A program made the position numbers and the translations under genes. The notes beneath the pieces are model-generated. The model searched no databases, was not told the DNA's origin, and saw only the letters and a program-made list of their open reading frames with translations. A stretch of DNA of 64,000 nucleotides from Sitta carolinensis (Eukaryota > Chordata > Aves > Passeriformes > Sittidae): contig CM063283.1 in the NCBI GenBank assembly GCA_032173965.1, positions 114,379,187-114,443,186 of the forward strand. The letters are read 5' to 3'. This document shows, one piece after another, positions 21,903-33,472 of the stretch (its first letter is position 1; each line of letters begins with the position of its first letter).

Positions 21903-24107
21903 GCCCCAAATAACGTTGAACGTTGATGTACAAGATCTGTTGCTTGCCTAAATTTCTTTTGTTCCTCATTATTGAGAAGAGTTCTCTGATTGGCAAATCC
22001 AGATAATGCTGCAGTGGAAAAGATTTGGATTCATCTCAGCTGTGCCCAGATCATATTTCCATGCATTCCTCCAAACAGACATTGGTTTGTTGTGAAAATA
22101 ATAACACATCTCAGCAATATAATCTGCCTTTGATAGCTCGTTCAATAGATTTGTAGAATGTAATTAAAGCATATCACTACAGTGACAGCAAATTGATGAC
22201 CTTTTAATTATTTCAGGAGAGCTGAGTGCACAATCCTTTCTCACCTACCTGGAGAAAATGGGGAATGCTTTGTGAGGGAATTACACATTTAAATATGGAA
22301 AATTCCTTTTGTTTTTCGCTCTGGACTGGGTTATCCAGCTCTTGCTGTGCTCCGGGGGAGGATGTGAAGGGATGCCCACTCTGTCCCGAGGTTTTCTTAG
22401 GAAGTTTGTGCAGCTGAATCCTTCAAATCCTGGAAAAAGTGTGAGCAATCCGTGGCAGATGGTGAAAACCCCAGATAAAGTGGATGCCCAGGAGGATCAG
22501 CTCAAAATTCCAAACCCAAAGCAATGAAGGATTTCTTGGGCATTTCTTGGGCATCCCATTGATGCTGCTCTGCACACTTGAATCCCAAGACCCTCAGGAA
22601 GCAGCGAGCTCTGAATTAATGTGGGAATTCCTGCAGAAAGAGGAACAGAATTCCAACACTTTGGGAATAACATTCCCTGGAACAAAACTCTTTGCCTCCT
22701 CAGCCTTTGCCCCAACAACCAAGTGCAGAGTGGGGTTGTCCAAAGCTGAGAAATGTGGGAGATGCTGATTTTTTTCCTCCCCCTTAATGAAATTAAAGCC
22801 AGCCAGTTAATCTTTAGCAGGATTTTTAGTCATTAATCCCAGAAGGAAGCAGGGCTGCTTTATAACAAAGCACCTCAAGTAAGTGATCTTGATTTATTGT
22901 TGTGCACGCTGGGGCTCAAGTAGCTTTTTATAATTGAATCAGGCTTATGATTCTCTGTCAAATAGTTCATTTTGGGCTTGTTCTTGCTGAGTTTTCCCCT
23001 TTTTTTTCCCCTTCCTGCTGACACTTCCAGCAGTTTGAGTGTTTCCACTGCTCCATCCATGTCAAAGATTTCCATTAAGGGGGTGCCTTTATGATGAGAG
23101 AGACTTTCAGCTTTCTTTTAAGTGCTGGGAAAGGGGCAAGAGGGCTGAAATGAAGGATGATCCCCAGGCACTTTTCCACATCCAAACCCCAGGGATGGAG
23201 CAGACCCAGAGACCAAAAAATCCCAGAGCTTCCCATAAAACTGCAAAGGAGAAGGTGCCCACCTTGCTGCGTGAAAAACCACGGATGAAAGCATTCCAGC
23301 TCTCCAACCCAGGCATTTTTCAGAGGCACAACCCAGTTCCAGACCATTTCAGACCAGTTATCCAAGTCCCAAAGCTCTGCTGTGAGTTACACCATCCCCT
23401 TTGGCCCATGCAAAATGGCTCCACGAGGAAAAACATGCCCTCCTTTGTTCCAGAACCCTGGCATTTCTTTGTTCCACCACAGCTCCTTGCCCAAACCAGA
23501 GGGTCTGAACTTCAAACACGATCAGCTGTGCCCTCAGGAGCTGCCACAATTCCTAACAGATGCTGGAATGTCCTTGCACTGCATTGTTGGGATTAAGGCT
23601 GCGTGTGAGTAATATCCCATCAGGACTCGGGATCAGCCAGGCTGGAAAAACTCAGTGACAACCCCAAAATCCACAGTTCCTGCCACACTTCCAGGGTGGT
23701 GCACAATGGGAAACCCTCACCTGAGCGTCGCCACAACATAAAAAAATGACATTTAATCATCATACTATTTTTTCCCAACCTGAATTCCCTTGCTTTTATT
23801 AATGCTTTTTGACCGGAGCTTCTGTGGTTTAATTTCCTGTAGCTATCAAGTGACAGTGAATCAAACAAAGACCTTAACCTTGGCTCACTTTTGCATTTAC
23901 AGCTGCCTGGGTTTGACAGTTTTGAACTGGTGTTAATCCCCCTCCCTTTGTCCCCTTCCTCACTCCATGTTTGCTCTGTTTTTGTAGAGTATCAACCTGC
24001 ACCACCTGAGCTGTGCTGATGGACTGGGAATACTCTGAGCACCGACAGCCCAGCGAGGAAAATGACATTTTAACTACGGCCAAACAGGATTTGCTTTGCC
24101 CAAGTGC
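21903..24107. other. unique sequence with two AT-rich blocks of regulatory texture (about 22060-22240, 22860-22990)
   Basis: The two blocks are AT-rich and free of simple repeats, with words such as 'gaatgtaattaaagcatatc' and 'tgatttattgttgtgcac'. The rest (to 24107) is ordinary. A 185-codon frame at 23039-23596 has no recognisable domain. Confidence 0.25.
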
Positions 24108-24188
24108 TCTGGGAATGTTTTGGGCAAAAACTCTTCCCTGCCTGGAGCAGTGAGTGCCTTGTGTGAGGTAGAGGATGCACAACACAGC
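24108..24188 (+). repeat. inverted repeat 3, unique part of left arm
   Basis: Bases from about 24118 ('ttttgggcaaaaactcttcc' on) to 24187 match the reverse complement of 25790-25861 with two mismatches in about 70 bp. The (TTTCC)n tract follows directly. Confidence 0.92.
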
Positions 24189-24593
24189 TGCCTTTCTTTT
24201 TCTCCTTTCTTCCTTTCCTTTCTCCTTTCCTTTCCTCCTTTCCTTTCCTTTCCTTTCCTTTCCTTTCCTTTCCTTTCCTTTCCTTTCCTTTCCTTTCCTT
24301 TCCTTTCCTTTCTTTCCTTTCCTTTCCTTTCCTTTCCTTTCCTTTCCTTTCCTTTCCTTTTCCTTTCCTTTCCTTTCCTTTCCTTTCCTTTCCTTTCCTT
24401 TCCTTCCTTTCCTTTCCTTTCCCTTCCCCTTCCCCTTCCCCTTCCCCTTCCCTTCCCCTTTCCCTTTCCCTTTCCCTTTCCCTTTCCCTTTCCCTTTTCC
24501 CTTTCCCTTTCCCTTTCTCCCTTCCCCTTCCCCTTCCCTTCCCTTCCCCTTCCCCTTCCCCTTCCCCTTCCTTTTCCTTTTCCTTTTTTTCAG
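24189..24593. repeat. (TTTCC)n then (CCCTT/CCCCTT)n polypyrimidine microsatellite, about 405 bp
   Basis: The left two thirds is TTTCC pentamers. The right part becomes CCCTTT and CCCCTT hexamers, whose minus strand reads GGGGAA repeats with four or more G4 runs (about 24420-24455 and 24525-24575). Lysine/glycine- and Phe/Pro-rich frames across it are artefacts. Confidence 0.95.
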
Positions 24594-25560
24594 CCTGCTG
24601 CCTTCACTTTCTGGATCCTGCAAACTCTTTTGGTGCTCAGCTTCTCCAACCATTTGGATCTTTATCTTTTCCCTAGAAACATGTGCAGTTTTTTTAAATA
24701 GAGCACTAAAAAAAGAGATTTGAGGAGTTTTTTGGGGGTAATGATGTTGGGACTGGAGGATCTCGAAGGTCTCCCAACCTTGTTCACTCTGGTTTTCTAA
24801 AGGATTTGATTCCTTTCACAATAATTTCTATCTCTGCTCCTCTTCACTGCTCTCCCCCCCGTTTTCACTTTGCTGAATTCCGTTTTGGTTCTGCTCTTAT
24901 AGCCTTAACCCGCTGGAATTTTAACGCCAAAATTCGGGATTCTCTGGAACTCGGGGCGCTGGGACTCAGATTTTCAGGAGCTGCTCCTCCCTGCCCGGGG
25001 AGCCGTGGTGCGGGGGATGCTCAGCAGAGCCCCTGGAGCAGCTCCTGCAGGCATTCTGCCTTCCCAAAGGATTTCAGCTCCCTTTTCCCGCTTGCATTTC
25101 TTCCAGCGGCCTTTTGGTGTCATTCTCTTATTAACATGGAGAGCCAAGAGCCTCGGAAACGCTTCTCTCTCCTCCGCAGAGCAAGGCAGAGTCTGGAGCA
25201 GAAAATTCCTGCTGGAAAGGCACCGGGCTGAGTTAAGGCTGGAGTTAAACCTCCACACCTGGCCCAAATCCCATTAAAATCCCTAAAAAAGGTGCGTCCA
25301 TCACTCCCAGGCAGCGAGTTTGTGTTCAGGGATGCTCAGCTAGAAATGAGATTTGGTAAAAGCGTCAGGAAATCCGGACCTTGGCTCTGTCCAGGTCCTG
25401 GAGAAAGTCTGGAGGAAACCACACGGGGAATGGTCAGCTGGAACAGAGGGATAAAAAAAAAAAATCCAGGAATTCAACATCAGGCTGGAAATAGAACCTG
25501 GAGCTGAGAGGACATGGAATTTTCTCCATTCCCAGGTCCCTGGAAAGCTCAGGATGCTCC
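24594..25560. other. loop of inverted repeat 3
   Basis: Nearly 1 kb of single-copy sequence. A possible CR1 3' remnant on the plus strand lies at about 24740-24795 ('gttgggactggaggatctcg', 'aaggtctcccaacc'). A CpG-retaining block lies at about 24890-25110. Confidence 0.4.
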
Positions 25561-25788
25561 TGTGGGGAAGGGAAAGGAAAAAGGGAAAGGAAAAGGGAAA
25601 AGGGAAAAGGGAAAAGGGAAAAGGGAAAAGGGAAAAGGGAAAAGGGAAAAGGGAAAAGGGAAAAGGGAAAAGGAAAAGGAAAGGAAAGGAAAGGAAAGGA
25701 AAGGAAAGGAAAGGAAAGGAAAGGAAAGGAAAGGAAAGGAAAGGAAAGGAAAGGAAAGGAAAGGAAAGGAAAGGAAAAAAGGAAAGGA
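25561..25788. repeat. (GGGAAAA)n then (AAAGG)n polypurine microsatellite
   Basis: About 13 units of GGGAAAA-type heptamers with other short units, followed by about 20 AAAGG pentamers. It is the purine-strand counterpart of 24189-24593 and lies at the inner side of the right arm. Plus-strand G3 runs separated by A4 could form G-quadruplexes. Confidence 0.95.
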
Positions 25789-25873
25789 AATCTGTGTTGT
25801 GTATCCTCTACCTCACACAAAGCACTCACTGCTCCAGGCAGGGAAGAGTTTTTGCCCAAAAGATTCCTAGGAC
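25789..25873 (-). repeat. inverted repeat 3, unique part of right arm
   Basis: Reverse-complement partner of 24108-24188 (about 97% over the central 70 bp). Confidence 0.92.
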
Positions 25874-25994
25874 AAGGCTGAAGACACAGGAAGAAAAAAT
25901 GTGGTAGAGCTGTGCCACTAATATATATTTTTTTGTAGTTTTTTTATTCATCTGGAATGGGAAAATGAGTTGACAGGAAGTTTTCATAGCAATT

Positions 25995-26002
25995 AAATAA
26001 TA

Positions 26003-26037
<35 letters not shown>

Positions 26038-26043
26038 GTAATA
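25995..26043. repeat. (AAT)n microsatellite
   Basis: About 14 ATA/AAT trinucleotides, slightly interrupted. Confidence 0.95.
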
Positions 26044-26070
26044 AAAAGGGACAAATCTACCATTTGCTTT

Positions 26071-26364
26071 TATCCAAGAGAAAATATTCTTGCACTCAGA
26101 ATTAGGGTGCATGGGGGAATAGTGCACATTTTTACAGGATTTCTCCTCGTGGGTTGAAGGATTTCTTTGAACTTGAAGTGGGGTAAATGAATAAAATTCA
26201 CATGGGGAATGTGCTGATATCCAAGAGAAAATATTCCACCATTCAGAATTAGGTGTGCATGGAGGAAAAGTGCAGCTTTTTACAGGGTTTCTCATGGACT
26301 GAACGATTCTAAAAAAAAAATTTAGGTGGTGTAAATGAATAAAATTCACATGGGGAATGTGCTG
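26071..26364 (+). repeat. tandem duplication, two units of 147 bp
   Basis: Units start at 26071 and 26218 with 'tatccaagagaaaatattc' and end with 'aaaattcacatggggaatgt' and 'gctg'. Identity is about 80%. The repeated peptide motif in a minus-strand frame comes from this duplication. Confidence 0.9.
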
Positions 26365-27239
26365 GAGCAGGTGGGTCCTGCTTCCAGGGACAGATCCAAG
26401 CAGGATCTGCTGAGGAATTGCACAACACCTGGAATGTGAAATATCCAATGGCTCTTTCAGGGGCTACAAAATGAGGAAGCACTCGAGAAATCCTAATGCA
26501 AGCCTGGTAACCAGTTTGAAAGGAATTCTTCTTTTTCCATGGATCTCTCCTGTTCTCCCTCTTCCTGAAACCTGCCCTGCCAGCAAAGCCTTGCATTTGT
26601 GGTAAAACATAAAAAAGTGGATTTTTTTTTTCTTTAATGAGCTTTCATCAAAACATAATTTTGCTTCCTGTGAGCACAAACAGTTATTTATGAGCACTGG
26701 GAAAGGCTCTGCTTGAATGCTTGTATTAAATAACCCCAGGAAGGGCTTCATTTTCCTTCACTTTTGTTAAATGCTTCTAGAAAAGTTGGAAGTATTAGAA
26801 AAATTATTCCTTTCTTCCTCCTCTTCCCTTTGGGAATAAATCTGTCTCTAGGAGTAGGAAGGAAATGGATACAGTTGGATACCAGACACCACATTCTGCA
26901 ACAGATCAGAGTAAAATTGCTAAGGAAATAAAATGGGGGAAAAAAAAAATCTTTAAAGAACTTGGAAAAATCTGCGTTTTTGCTGCCTTTATTTCCTAAC
27001 CCTGTTGGATGATATCCTCCTTTTGTTGAAACTCAACATGGTGAAAAATCCTTAATTGTGAGAATTTTTTTAGAAAAAGAGGATTTTGCCTCTGCTGAAT
27101 CATCCAGGGAGAATTTTCCAGCTCATGGGAAAGGTTTGTACTGGAAGCTTCTCTGCAATTCCCAAGATGCTGAGGGACAGAAATGCTGATCCTGATGCAT
27201 TTCTTGACTCAGACATCAGGAGTTCTCAATCTGTTCCTG
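26365..27239. other. unique sequence, no feature seen
   Basis: Single-copy, AT-leaning; short poly(A) and poly(T) runs only. Confidence 0.4.
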
Positions 27240-27412
27240 AACAGAGAATCCCAGAATGGGTTGGGATGGTAGAGACCTTAAAGCTCATTCAGTTCCCATC
27301 CCCTGCCCTGGCAGGGACCCCTCCCACTGTCCCAGGCTGCTCCAGCCCCAGTGTCCAACCTGGCCTTGGAAACTTTCAGGGATCCAGGGGCAGCCACAGC
27401 TGCTCTGGAACA
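27240..27412 (-). mobile_element. CR1 LINE, 3' end
   Basis: 'agagaatcccagaatgggtt' followed by 'gggatggtagagaccttaaa' (inverted octamer tail and 3' end), then 'ctccagccccagtgtccaac' and 'tccaggggcagccacagctg'. Confidence 0.9.
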
Positions 27413-27599
27413 ACACAGACGTGTGGGATCATCCACTTTTCCATGCCCAATTTCCCCAGAAATTTTAGGACAACAATGAGGCTCTTGTTGGCTTCCACAG
27501 TGTCCACAGCACCTCCAACCTCCTCAGCTGGTGCCTTCACCTCCACCAAGGAACCTGGGCAGTTTTCTCCATGTCCATCCCAGTCCTGACAAAATTTCT

Positions 27600-27778
27600 T
27601 GCTTTTGTTGAGGAATTTCTTCCTGGCAAGGGTGGGCAGGGCTTGGGAAGAGCTGTCCAGGGAAGGTTGCAGTGCCCAGCCCTGGAGGTGGCACTCAGGG
27701 GGACAAGGTGGGCACAGCTGGCACTCCATGACCTTGAAACTCTTCTCCAACCTCAACAAATGTGTGATCTATAAAACT
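27600..27778 (+). mobile_element. CR1 LINE, 3' end, within inverted repeat 4 left arm
   Basis: 'ggcaagggtgggcagggctt' followed by 'gtgcccagccctggaggtgg' and 'cactcagggggacaaggtgg', ending 'tctccaacctcaacaaatgt' and 'gtgatctata'. A CR1 subfamily also present at 28738-28912 and 54288-54440. Confidence 0.75.
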
Positions 27779-27945
27779 CTTTGGATTTATTTATCTTTTG
27801 ATTTGAGGTCTTTCCTCCAGCCCTTTCAGCCCCTTCAATACCAATCATGTGCTGACAACAAATTTGTCCTGCCAGAATTCCAGTTTTGTTTCTTGCCCAG
27901 CCTGATTCTGAGTGATTTTTCTGCCTGATTTTGGAGTTCTCTCAG
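27600..27945 (+). repeat. inverted repeat 4, left arm (CR1 plus about 165 bp of flank)
   Basis: The match to the reverse complement of 28595-28915 continues past the CR1 tail. Shared flank blocks are 'tttatttatctttt', 'tgaggtcttt', 'accaatcatgtgctgacaac' and 'cctgattttg' or a near match. Matching flank means that a segment was duplicated in inverted orientation, rather than two independent CR1 insertions. Confidence 0.82.
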
Positions 27946-28594
27946 CTGCAGGAAGAATAAAACCTGGGGCTTTTTAATCCTGTACCAAGGTGCTGGCCCC
28001 TTTCCATCAACCCAATTCTCCACAGAGCCACGAGGCAGAAACCTTTTTTTTTTTTTTTTTTTTTTTTTTTTCCCCAACCAATTCTCATCTCAAAGTTTGG
28101 TTTGAGGTTTCGTGCTGAGGTTTGGAGCGAGTCACATTTTGCCAACAGGTTACTCAGTCTCTGCAGAGTTCCACCACCTATTTAAGGTAGAAATATCCCA
28201 GCTAGTACATAATGCATGGGGCCTGCCTGCTCCAAACCACAAGTGGCTCAAAAAAGCCCCAGCGGTGAATCCTGCTGGGAAAGTTCAAAATAATGAAAGA
28301 ACAGCCACTTCTTGCTGCCTGTGACAGCTCTATTTGTGAGGCCAAGCCACCCGGGGAATATAAAACTAAAATATAGTTAATGAGAGCTTTCAATCAGTGC
28401 TGGGTACTCAGAGGTTGTGGCAGTGCCTTCTGCTGGGATTGCAGGGCTGTGGAGCCAGAGAAAAATGTGGTGCCTTTTCAGAAAAGAGAACAGGGATTTT
28501 GGAGGTTTTTTTTCCTTCTTTTTTGTGTCTTATAACTCAGGAGATTCTTATTCTGCCAGGAAGTCTCTTTCACAGAGTCAGGTGGGTTGGAGAG
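27946..28594. promoter_or_regulatory. loop of inverted repeat 4, with a unique block of regulatory texture (28130-28400)
   Basis: After a T29 run (about 28043-28071), sequence to about 28400 is non-repetitive, with 'cacctatttaaggtagaaat', 'aaccacaagtggctcaa' (NKX-like CAAGTGG) and 'aaaactaaaatatagttaat'. Enhancer function is speculation. Confidence 0.25.
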
Positions 28595-28915
28595 CCCTCC
28601 CAAACTCAAAAATCAGACTGAAAAAGAAATAAAAATCCCACTGTGGCAGAAGAAACTGGTTGTCAGCACATGATTGGTCTTGAAAGGACTGAAGAAAAGA
28701 CCTCAAAAAAAAAAAGAAAAGATAAATAAATATGAAAAATTTTATAGAATCACAGCTTCGTTGAGGATGGAAAAGAGTTTCAAGACCATGGGGTGCCAGC
28801 TGTGCCCACCTTGTCCCCCTGAGTGCCACCTCCAGTGTCCCCTGCAGGGCTGGGCACTGCCACCCTCCCTGGGCAGCCCCTGCCCAGCCCTGCCCACCCT
28901 TGCCAGCCAAGGGAA
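28595..28915 (-). repeat. inverted repeat 4, right arm
   Basis: Partner of 27600-27945. The CR1 part is 28738-28912 (minus) and the flank part 28595-28737. Identity by eye is about 75-80%. Confidence 0.82.
28738..28912 (-). mobile_element. CR1 LINE, 3' end, within inverted repeat 4 right arm
   Basis: 'tagaatcacagcttcgttga' is the inverted tail. It continues through 'ccaccttgtccccctgagtg' to 'cctgcccacccttgcc'. Confidence 0.75.
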
Positions 28916-29035
28916 ATTGCTGCTCCCAGGGAGTCTGGATTGCCCAGCCCTGCCCAGCTCCAGCCCCTGCAGGGCTCTCCTGCAGCAGCCACAGCTGCAC
29001 AGAGCCCTCGAGGGGCTCTCAGGGCCAGCACAGAG

Positions 29036-29928
29036 GGACAATCCCTGCCCTGGGCACAATCCCTGCCCTGGGACAATCCCTGCCCTGGGCACAATCCCTG
29101 CCCTGGGGACAATCCCTGCCCTGGGGACAATCCCAGCCCTGTAGGACAATCCCAGCCCTGTAGGACAATCCCTGCCCTGGGGACAATCCCAGTCCTGTAG
29201 GACAATCCCTACCCTGTAGGACAATCCCTGCCCTGCCCTGGGGACAATCCCTGCCCTGGGCACAATCCCTGCAGAGGACAATCCTCCCTGGGGACAATCC
29301 CAGCCCTGTAGGACAATCCAGCCCTGGGGACAATCCAGCCTGTAGGACAATCCTGCCCTGGGACAATCCAGCCGGGACAATCCCTGCCCTGTACACCGCC
29401 TGTAGGACAATCCCTGCCCTGGGACAATCCCAGCCCTGGGACAATCCCTGCCCTGTAGGACAATCCCTGCCCTGGGACAATCCGCCCTGTGGACAATCCC
29501 TGCCCTGTAGGCATCCCTGCCGGGACAATCCCTGCCCGGGGAATCCTGCCTGTAGGACAATCCCTGCCTGGGGCTCCAGCCCGGGACATCAGCCTAGGAC
29601 AATCCCTGCCTGGGGACAATCCCAGCCCTGGGGACAATCCCTGCCCTGTGGACAATCCTCCTGGGACACCTGTGGACATCCCAGTCCTGTAGACAATCCC
29701 TTGCCCTGTGGACAATCCCTGCCTGGGACAATCCTCCTGTAGACAATCCCTGCCCTGGGACATCCCTGCCCTGGGGACAATCCCTGCCTGGGGACAATCC
29801 CTGCCTGTAGACAATCCCAGCCCTGGGGACAATCCACCCTGTAGACAATCCTGCACAGAGGACAATCCCTGCCCTATAGGACAATCCTGTCCTGGGGACA
29901 ATCCCTGCCCTGCTGCTCCTGCACACAC
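29036..29928. repeat. about 18-bp minisatellite (GGACAATCCCTGCCCTGG type), about 50 units
   Basis: Units of 14-20 bp vary between 'ggacaatccctgccctgg' and 'ggacaatcccagccctgta', with many one- to three-base losses toward the right half. Because the unit is near a multiple of 3, frames of 169-272 codons appear on the minus strand; their Gly/Arg/Asp/Cys-rich repeats are artefacts. Confidence 0.95.
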
Positions 29929-30780
29929 AATCCCTGATCCACACCCCGATCCTGTCCTCCTCTCCACCCGGATCACATCCAGAATGGTTCAGACATGAGC
30001 GAGCCCGTTGCTGTCTTTAAAACAAATAACTGGCAAAGGTTATTTCACATTTCAAAGGTCATTCCAAAAAAATCTTGGAGTTTGCAGATGAAAACACGAG
30101 GCAGGGAAAACCAAGGAGGCGAGCGTGGTGCTAACGGGAAGGGATTTTTTCCACGCTCCTCAAGAGAAAAACAGAAGCAGCTGCTCCTTTTTTTATGGAA
30201 TGGTCTCTCTGATTGGCCTGGACCTGCTCTGGGCTCTCCTCCTGCTCTAATGGGGGCAAAGCAAACATTCCCTGGATCCCCCCGGGGAGCAGTTCCCAGC
30301 CCCTCTTAATTTGAGTGATCTTCGGATTTCTTCCACGAGGTTCGGAATCCGCCAAAGTGCTCGGAGCCAGCTCTTGTCCCTCCCCAGTAAATAAGGCTGG
30401 AATTTAAAAAAGCCCATTAGCACACCAATCCAGCTGGGAGATTTAATTTCCAGCACACGCCTGTTTGGTTTGATTGTTCCACAGCCCAAGAGTTCCAAGG
30501 GATTTTTCATTTATTATTCCATTTGCACCGGTTTCTTTTGGGTGTAACCTGCCCTTCTCTGCTCTCATCCACCTCCTTGAGTCACTGGATTTACTGGGAT
30601 AACTGGGAAGAAAAAAAAAACCAAAGGGAATTTCCCTTGGGATAGCAAATATTCCCAATTCTCTGCTGTGAGCTTTCCACCCAGAGGAGAAAAGCAGGAG
30701 CTGCTCCCAACCATTCCAAGATGTTCCAATCCCCCTCAAAGTTGCTCTTCAGGATGAAATCCAGCTGCTCCATGCAGTGG
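29929..30780. other. unique sequence, no feature seen
   Basis: Single-copy with some retained CpGs (30110-30370). No gene recognised. Confidence 0.4.
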
Positions 30781-33472
30781 TTTAATAAAAAATTGGATTT
30801 TCTGCACCTTTATAAACCAAAGACTCCTGGGGTGGATGCTGGGATTCCTCATCTTGGTCATTCCCTACTGGGAGAAAAACACCTTGGCTTAAAATAGTGG
30901 AAATAATCAGAATTAAAACAAAAAAAAAACCCCTCAAAATAAAATATTTTAGGACATAATAGTGAAGCTGTTGGTGGTTTGGTTCTGTAAATTTAGAGGT
31001 GCAGTTGCCTGATAACTGTGGTGCAATTTGGTTTACCATGATAAAGCTAAAAAGCAGAAATAAGATAAATAATTCAAGAGTTAAAGCTGGTTTTTTTTTT
31101 TCTCCTCAGAAATTCCAAAATTGTTTGGAGCATCCCGTGCTAAGCAAAACCTGTTTCACCCAGAAAAATTGGAATATTGGTGGTCTGACTTAAATTTGTA
31201 AACAGGATTTGGCTTTAATGTCCAGCAAAAAAAAAAAAAGGGAAAACAAAGATTTGAGGTTTAAACATAGAATGAAAAAATTATTTTGTATTCTGGGAGG
31301 GAATATTGTGAAAACCAAACAAAATCACCCAAAGGAAAATTCGATTTATGTAAAGCCTCTCTGTAAGTTCACGGACTCAAAAATAAATATACTAAAAAAA
31401 ATAAATGAAGAAATCAAAATATTAATGAATTTTTGGGCTGCACACTGACACTGCTAAAAATAAATGCAATAAATCAAATATTTTCAGAAGGAATTTTCTT
31501 TCAATCAACACAATTTTTAAAAGCAAATCATGTCCAGACCACAGAAATTTTGACCTGATAATTAAAAAATCCAGCTCTGGTTTAAACTGAGTCCAGGTTT
31601 TTTTGAGTTATTAATTAATCATTAATTAATTAAGCCCTACATTTAGCAGGCAGGTAGGTGGAATTCCATCAGAAATTATCCTTAAATACCCAAAATTCAA
31701 GTTTCATCCTAAAGTTTGAATGGAGGTGAGGATGGATTTAAAGGGAGTTTTTCTTGGATCAAATATTTAAAGACCAAGGAATGTTTTAATCGTGGCTTAA
31801 AGTGAGTATTAATTGCTCATCAAATATCAAAAATTCAAATAAAATCAAATTTTATCTGGTTTCAGCCTTTAAATCTAAGCTAGGTAGGAGGATACAGTGC
31901 AAAAAAATTTTAATAAACAGCAAAATCCTGAATAAAAACGTTTTTAACTAAAGATCCTAAATAGGCTTGAGTATAAAATAATCCTTAACAGGGATTAAAT
32001 TTACAATTTTAGATTAGAAACCCAGATTAAAATTTAATATATCTTGATAAATAATATCTATAACTGAAGAGAGAAATTTGACTTATTTTCCTAAAGATAA
32101 AATTCCTGGGCTAAAATATTTGTTTATATTTTTATTCTCAGCCTCTTCCCTGATAAATTGAATTTTCCTGCCCAGTTTTACATTTTAAATTTTCGGGGTA
32201 CCAGGTGCCCCTTTTCATTGAGGACCCTCCCTTTGGAATTCTGATTTCTCCAAAAATGGATCTCCCGATAAAATTCAATTCCTAATTCCACGTTTTCTCC
32301 ATTCCCTGCAATTTTCCCACCCAGAATTATCGATGTTACCATTGTTGGGCTGTAATTTCCTGCAAAAAAAAAAATCAAATTTTTATCATTCAAAATCGCT
32401 GCTCGTCCTGAAATACTTGTTCGATATTTTGAATCAATTTTTAAATTATTATTTAGATTCATAATTTTTAATTTTTATTTTTTTTTTGCTATTAATTATT
32501 TAAATTAAGGATTTTGTTGAATAGGTCACATATTCCTCATTTTCACTTTATTACTGAGGTACACTCAGCAGAGACACCCAGAACTCTTCTTTAGCCAAGG
32601 ATTTTAATATTTTGGAAAGAATTTAGCTGAAAAAACAACAGCAATGAGAGAAATGTCAAGAAATTTAATTTATTTTACGACAAAACAGTTTTTTAGACCT
32701 AATTCTGATTAAAAAAACCCCACAGAGTGTGATTCCACTGAAAAATAAATGGTAAAAACAGCAAAAAAATGGGTTTTAATAATTCTGTATTTCAGTTTAA
32801 TGCTGTTTTTTGGCACTTGCAGGGTTTGGAAGGAGCACAGAGATGCAGCTTCATCCTGGAAACTTCGAAATCTTCCCCCAAAGCCTTTTGTTTGCCCTAA
32901 TATTCCATAATGCCAGGCTTTTAGAGTCAATAACCCATTAGTAATCAAGAGCTGTATCATTTATTAATTATGCCCCGTATTAATATTTAATCCTTCGGGT
33001 TGCCGAGCATCTTTCGAAATCTACTTTTTAATTACATTTAAAAAAAAAAAAAAAAAAGGAAAAAAATATAAATCTTGGAGGCAACCATTAGAAAAGTCTT
33101 TTTTTTTTTTTTTTTTTTTTTCCTGGGCATTATTGCTTCAATTACTTTGGAACAGCTGCCCTGGAAATCTGTGGGCTTGGTCAAAGGAGCCATCACAGCT
33201 CCTCTGAAAGCTTCCCTGGATATTGGAGTGCAGGGAACCAGCCCAAGAATTTCCTTGGACTCTGGAATGAGCCCTGGGAATGTGGGGCAGCAAGGAGCTG
33301 CCCAGGAAGAACCAGAGATCTTTGGGATTTCCCAAGAGTTTTCCACCCCTTGGGTTGGGGATTGTCGTCCGCCTGGTGGGGTTTTTTTATTGTGGGTTTT
33401 GTGTTTTAAACCTTTCTCGGTTTCCCCATGTTCATTGGTGTTGGAAAGGAAGAAACAAAAAAAAAAAAGTCC
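30781..33472. other. AT-rich unique domain
   Basis: About 2.7 kb, mostly AT-rich and poor in CR1. It holds palindromic 'ttaattaatcattaattaat' (about 31611-31630), many A or T runs and, near 32940-33020, a block of regulatory texture ('gccccgtattaatatttaat'). From about 33120 composition returns to normal. No gene recognised. Confidence 0.45.

Noticed and set aside
23874..24723. Lys/Gly-rich and Phe/Pro/Ser-rich frames of 182-259 codons
   Set aside because: (TTTCC)n and (CCCTT)n microsatellite translations.
28742..29976. Minus-strand frames of 169-272 codons, Cys/Arg/Gly-rich
   Set aside because: 18-bp minisatellite translated; the unit drifts in length and frame, unlike a coding repeat.
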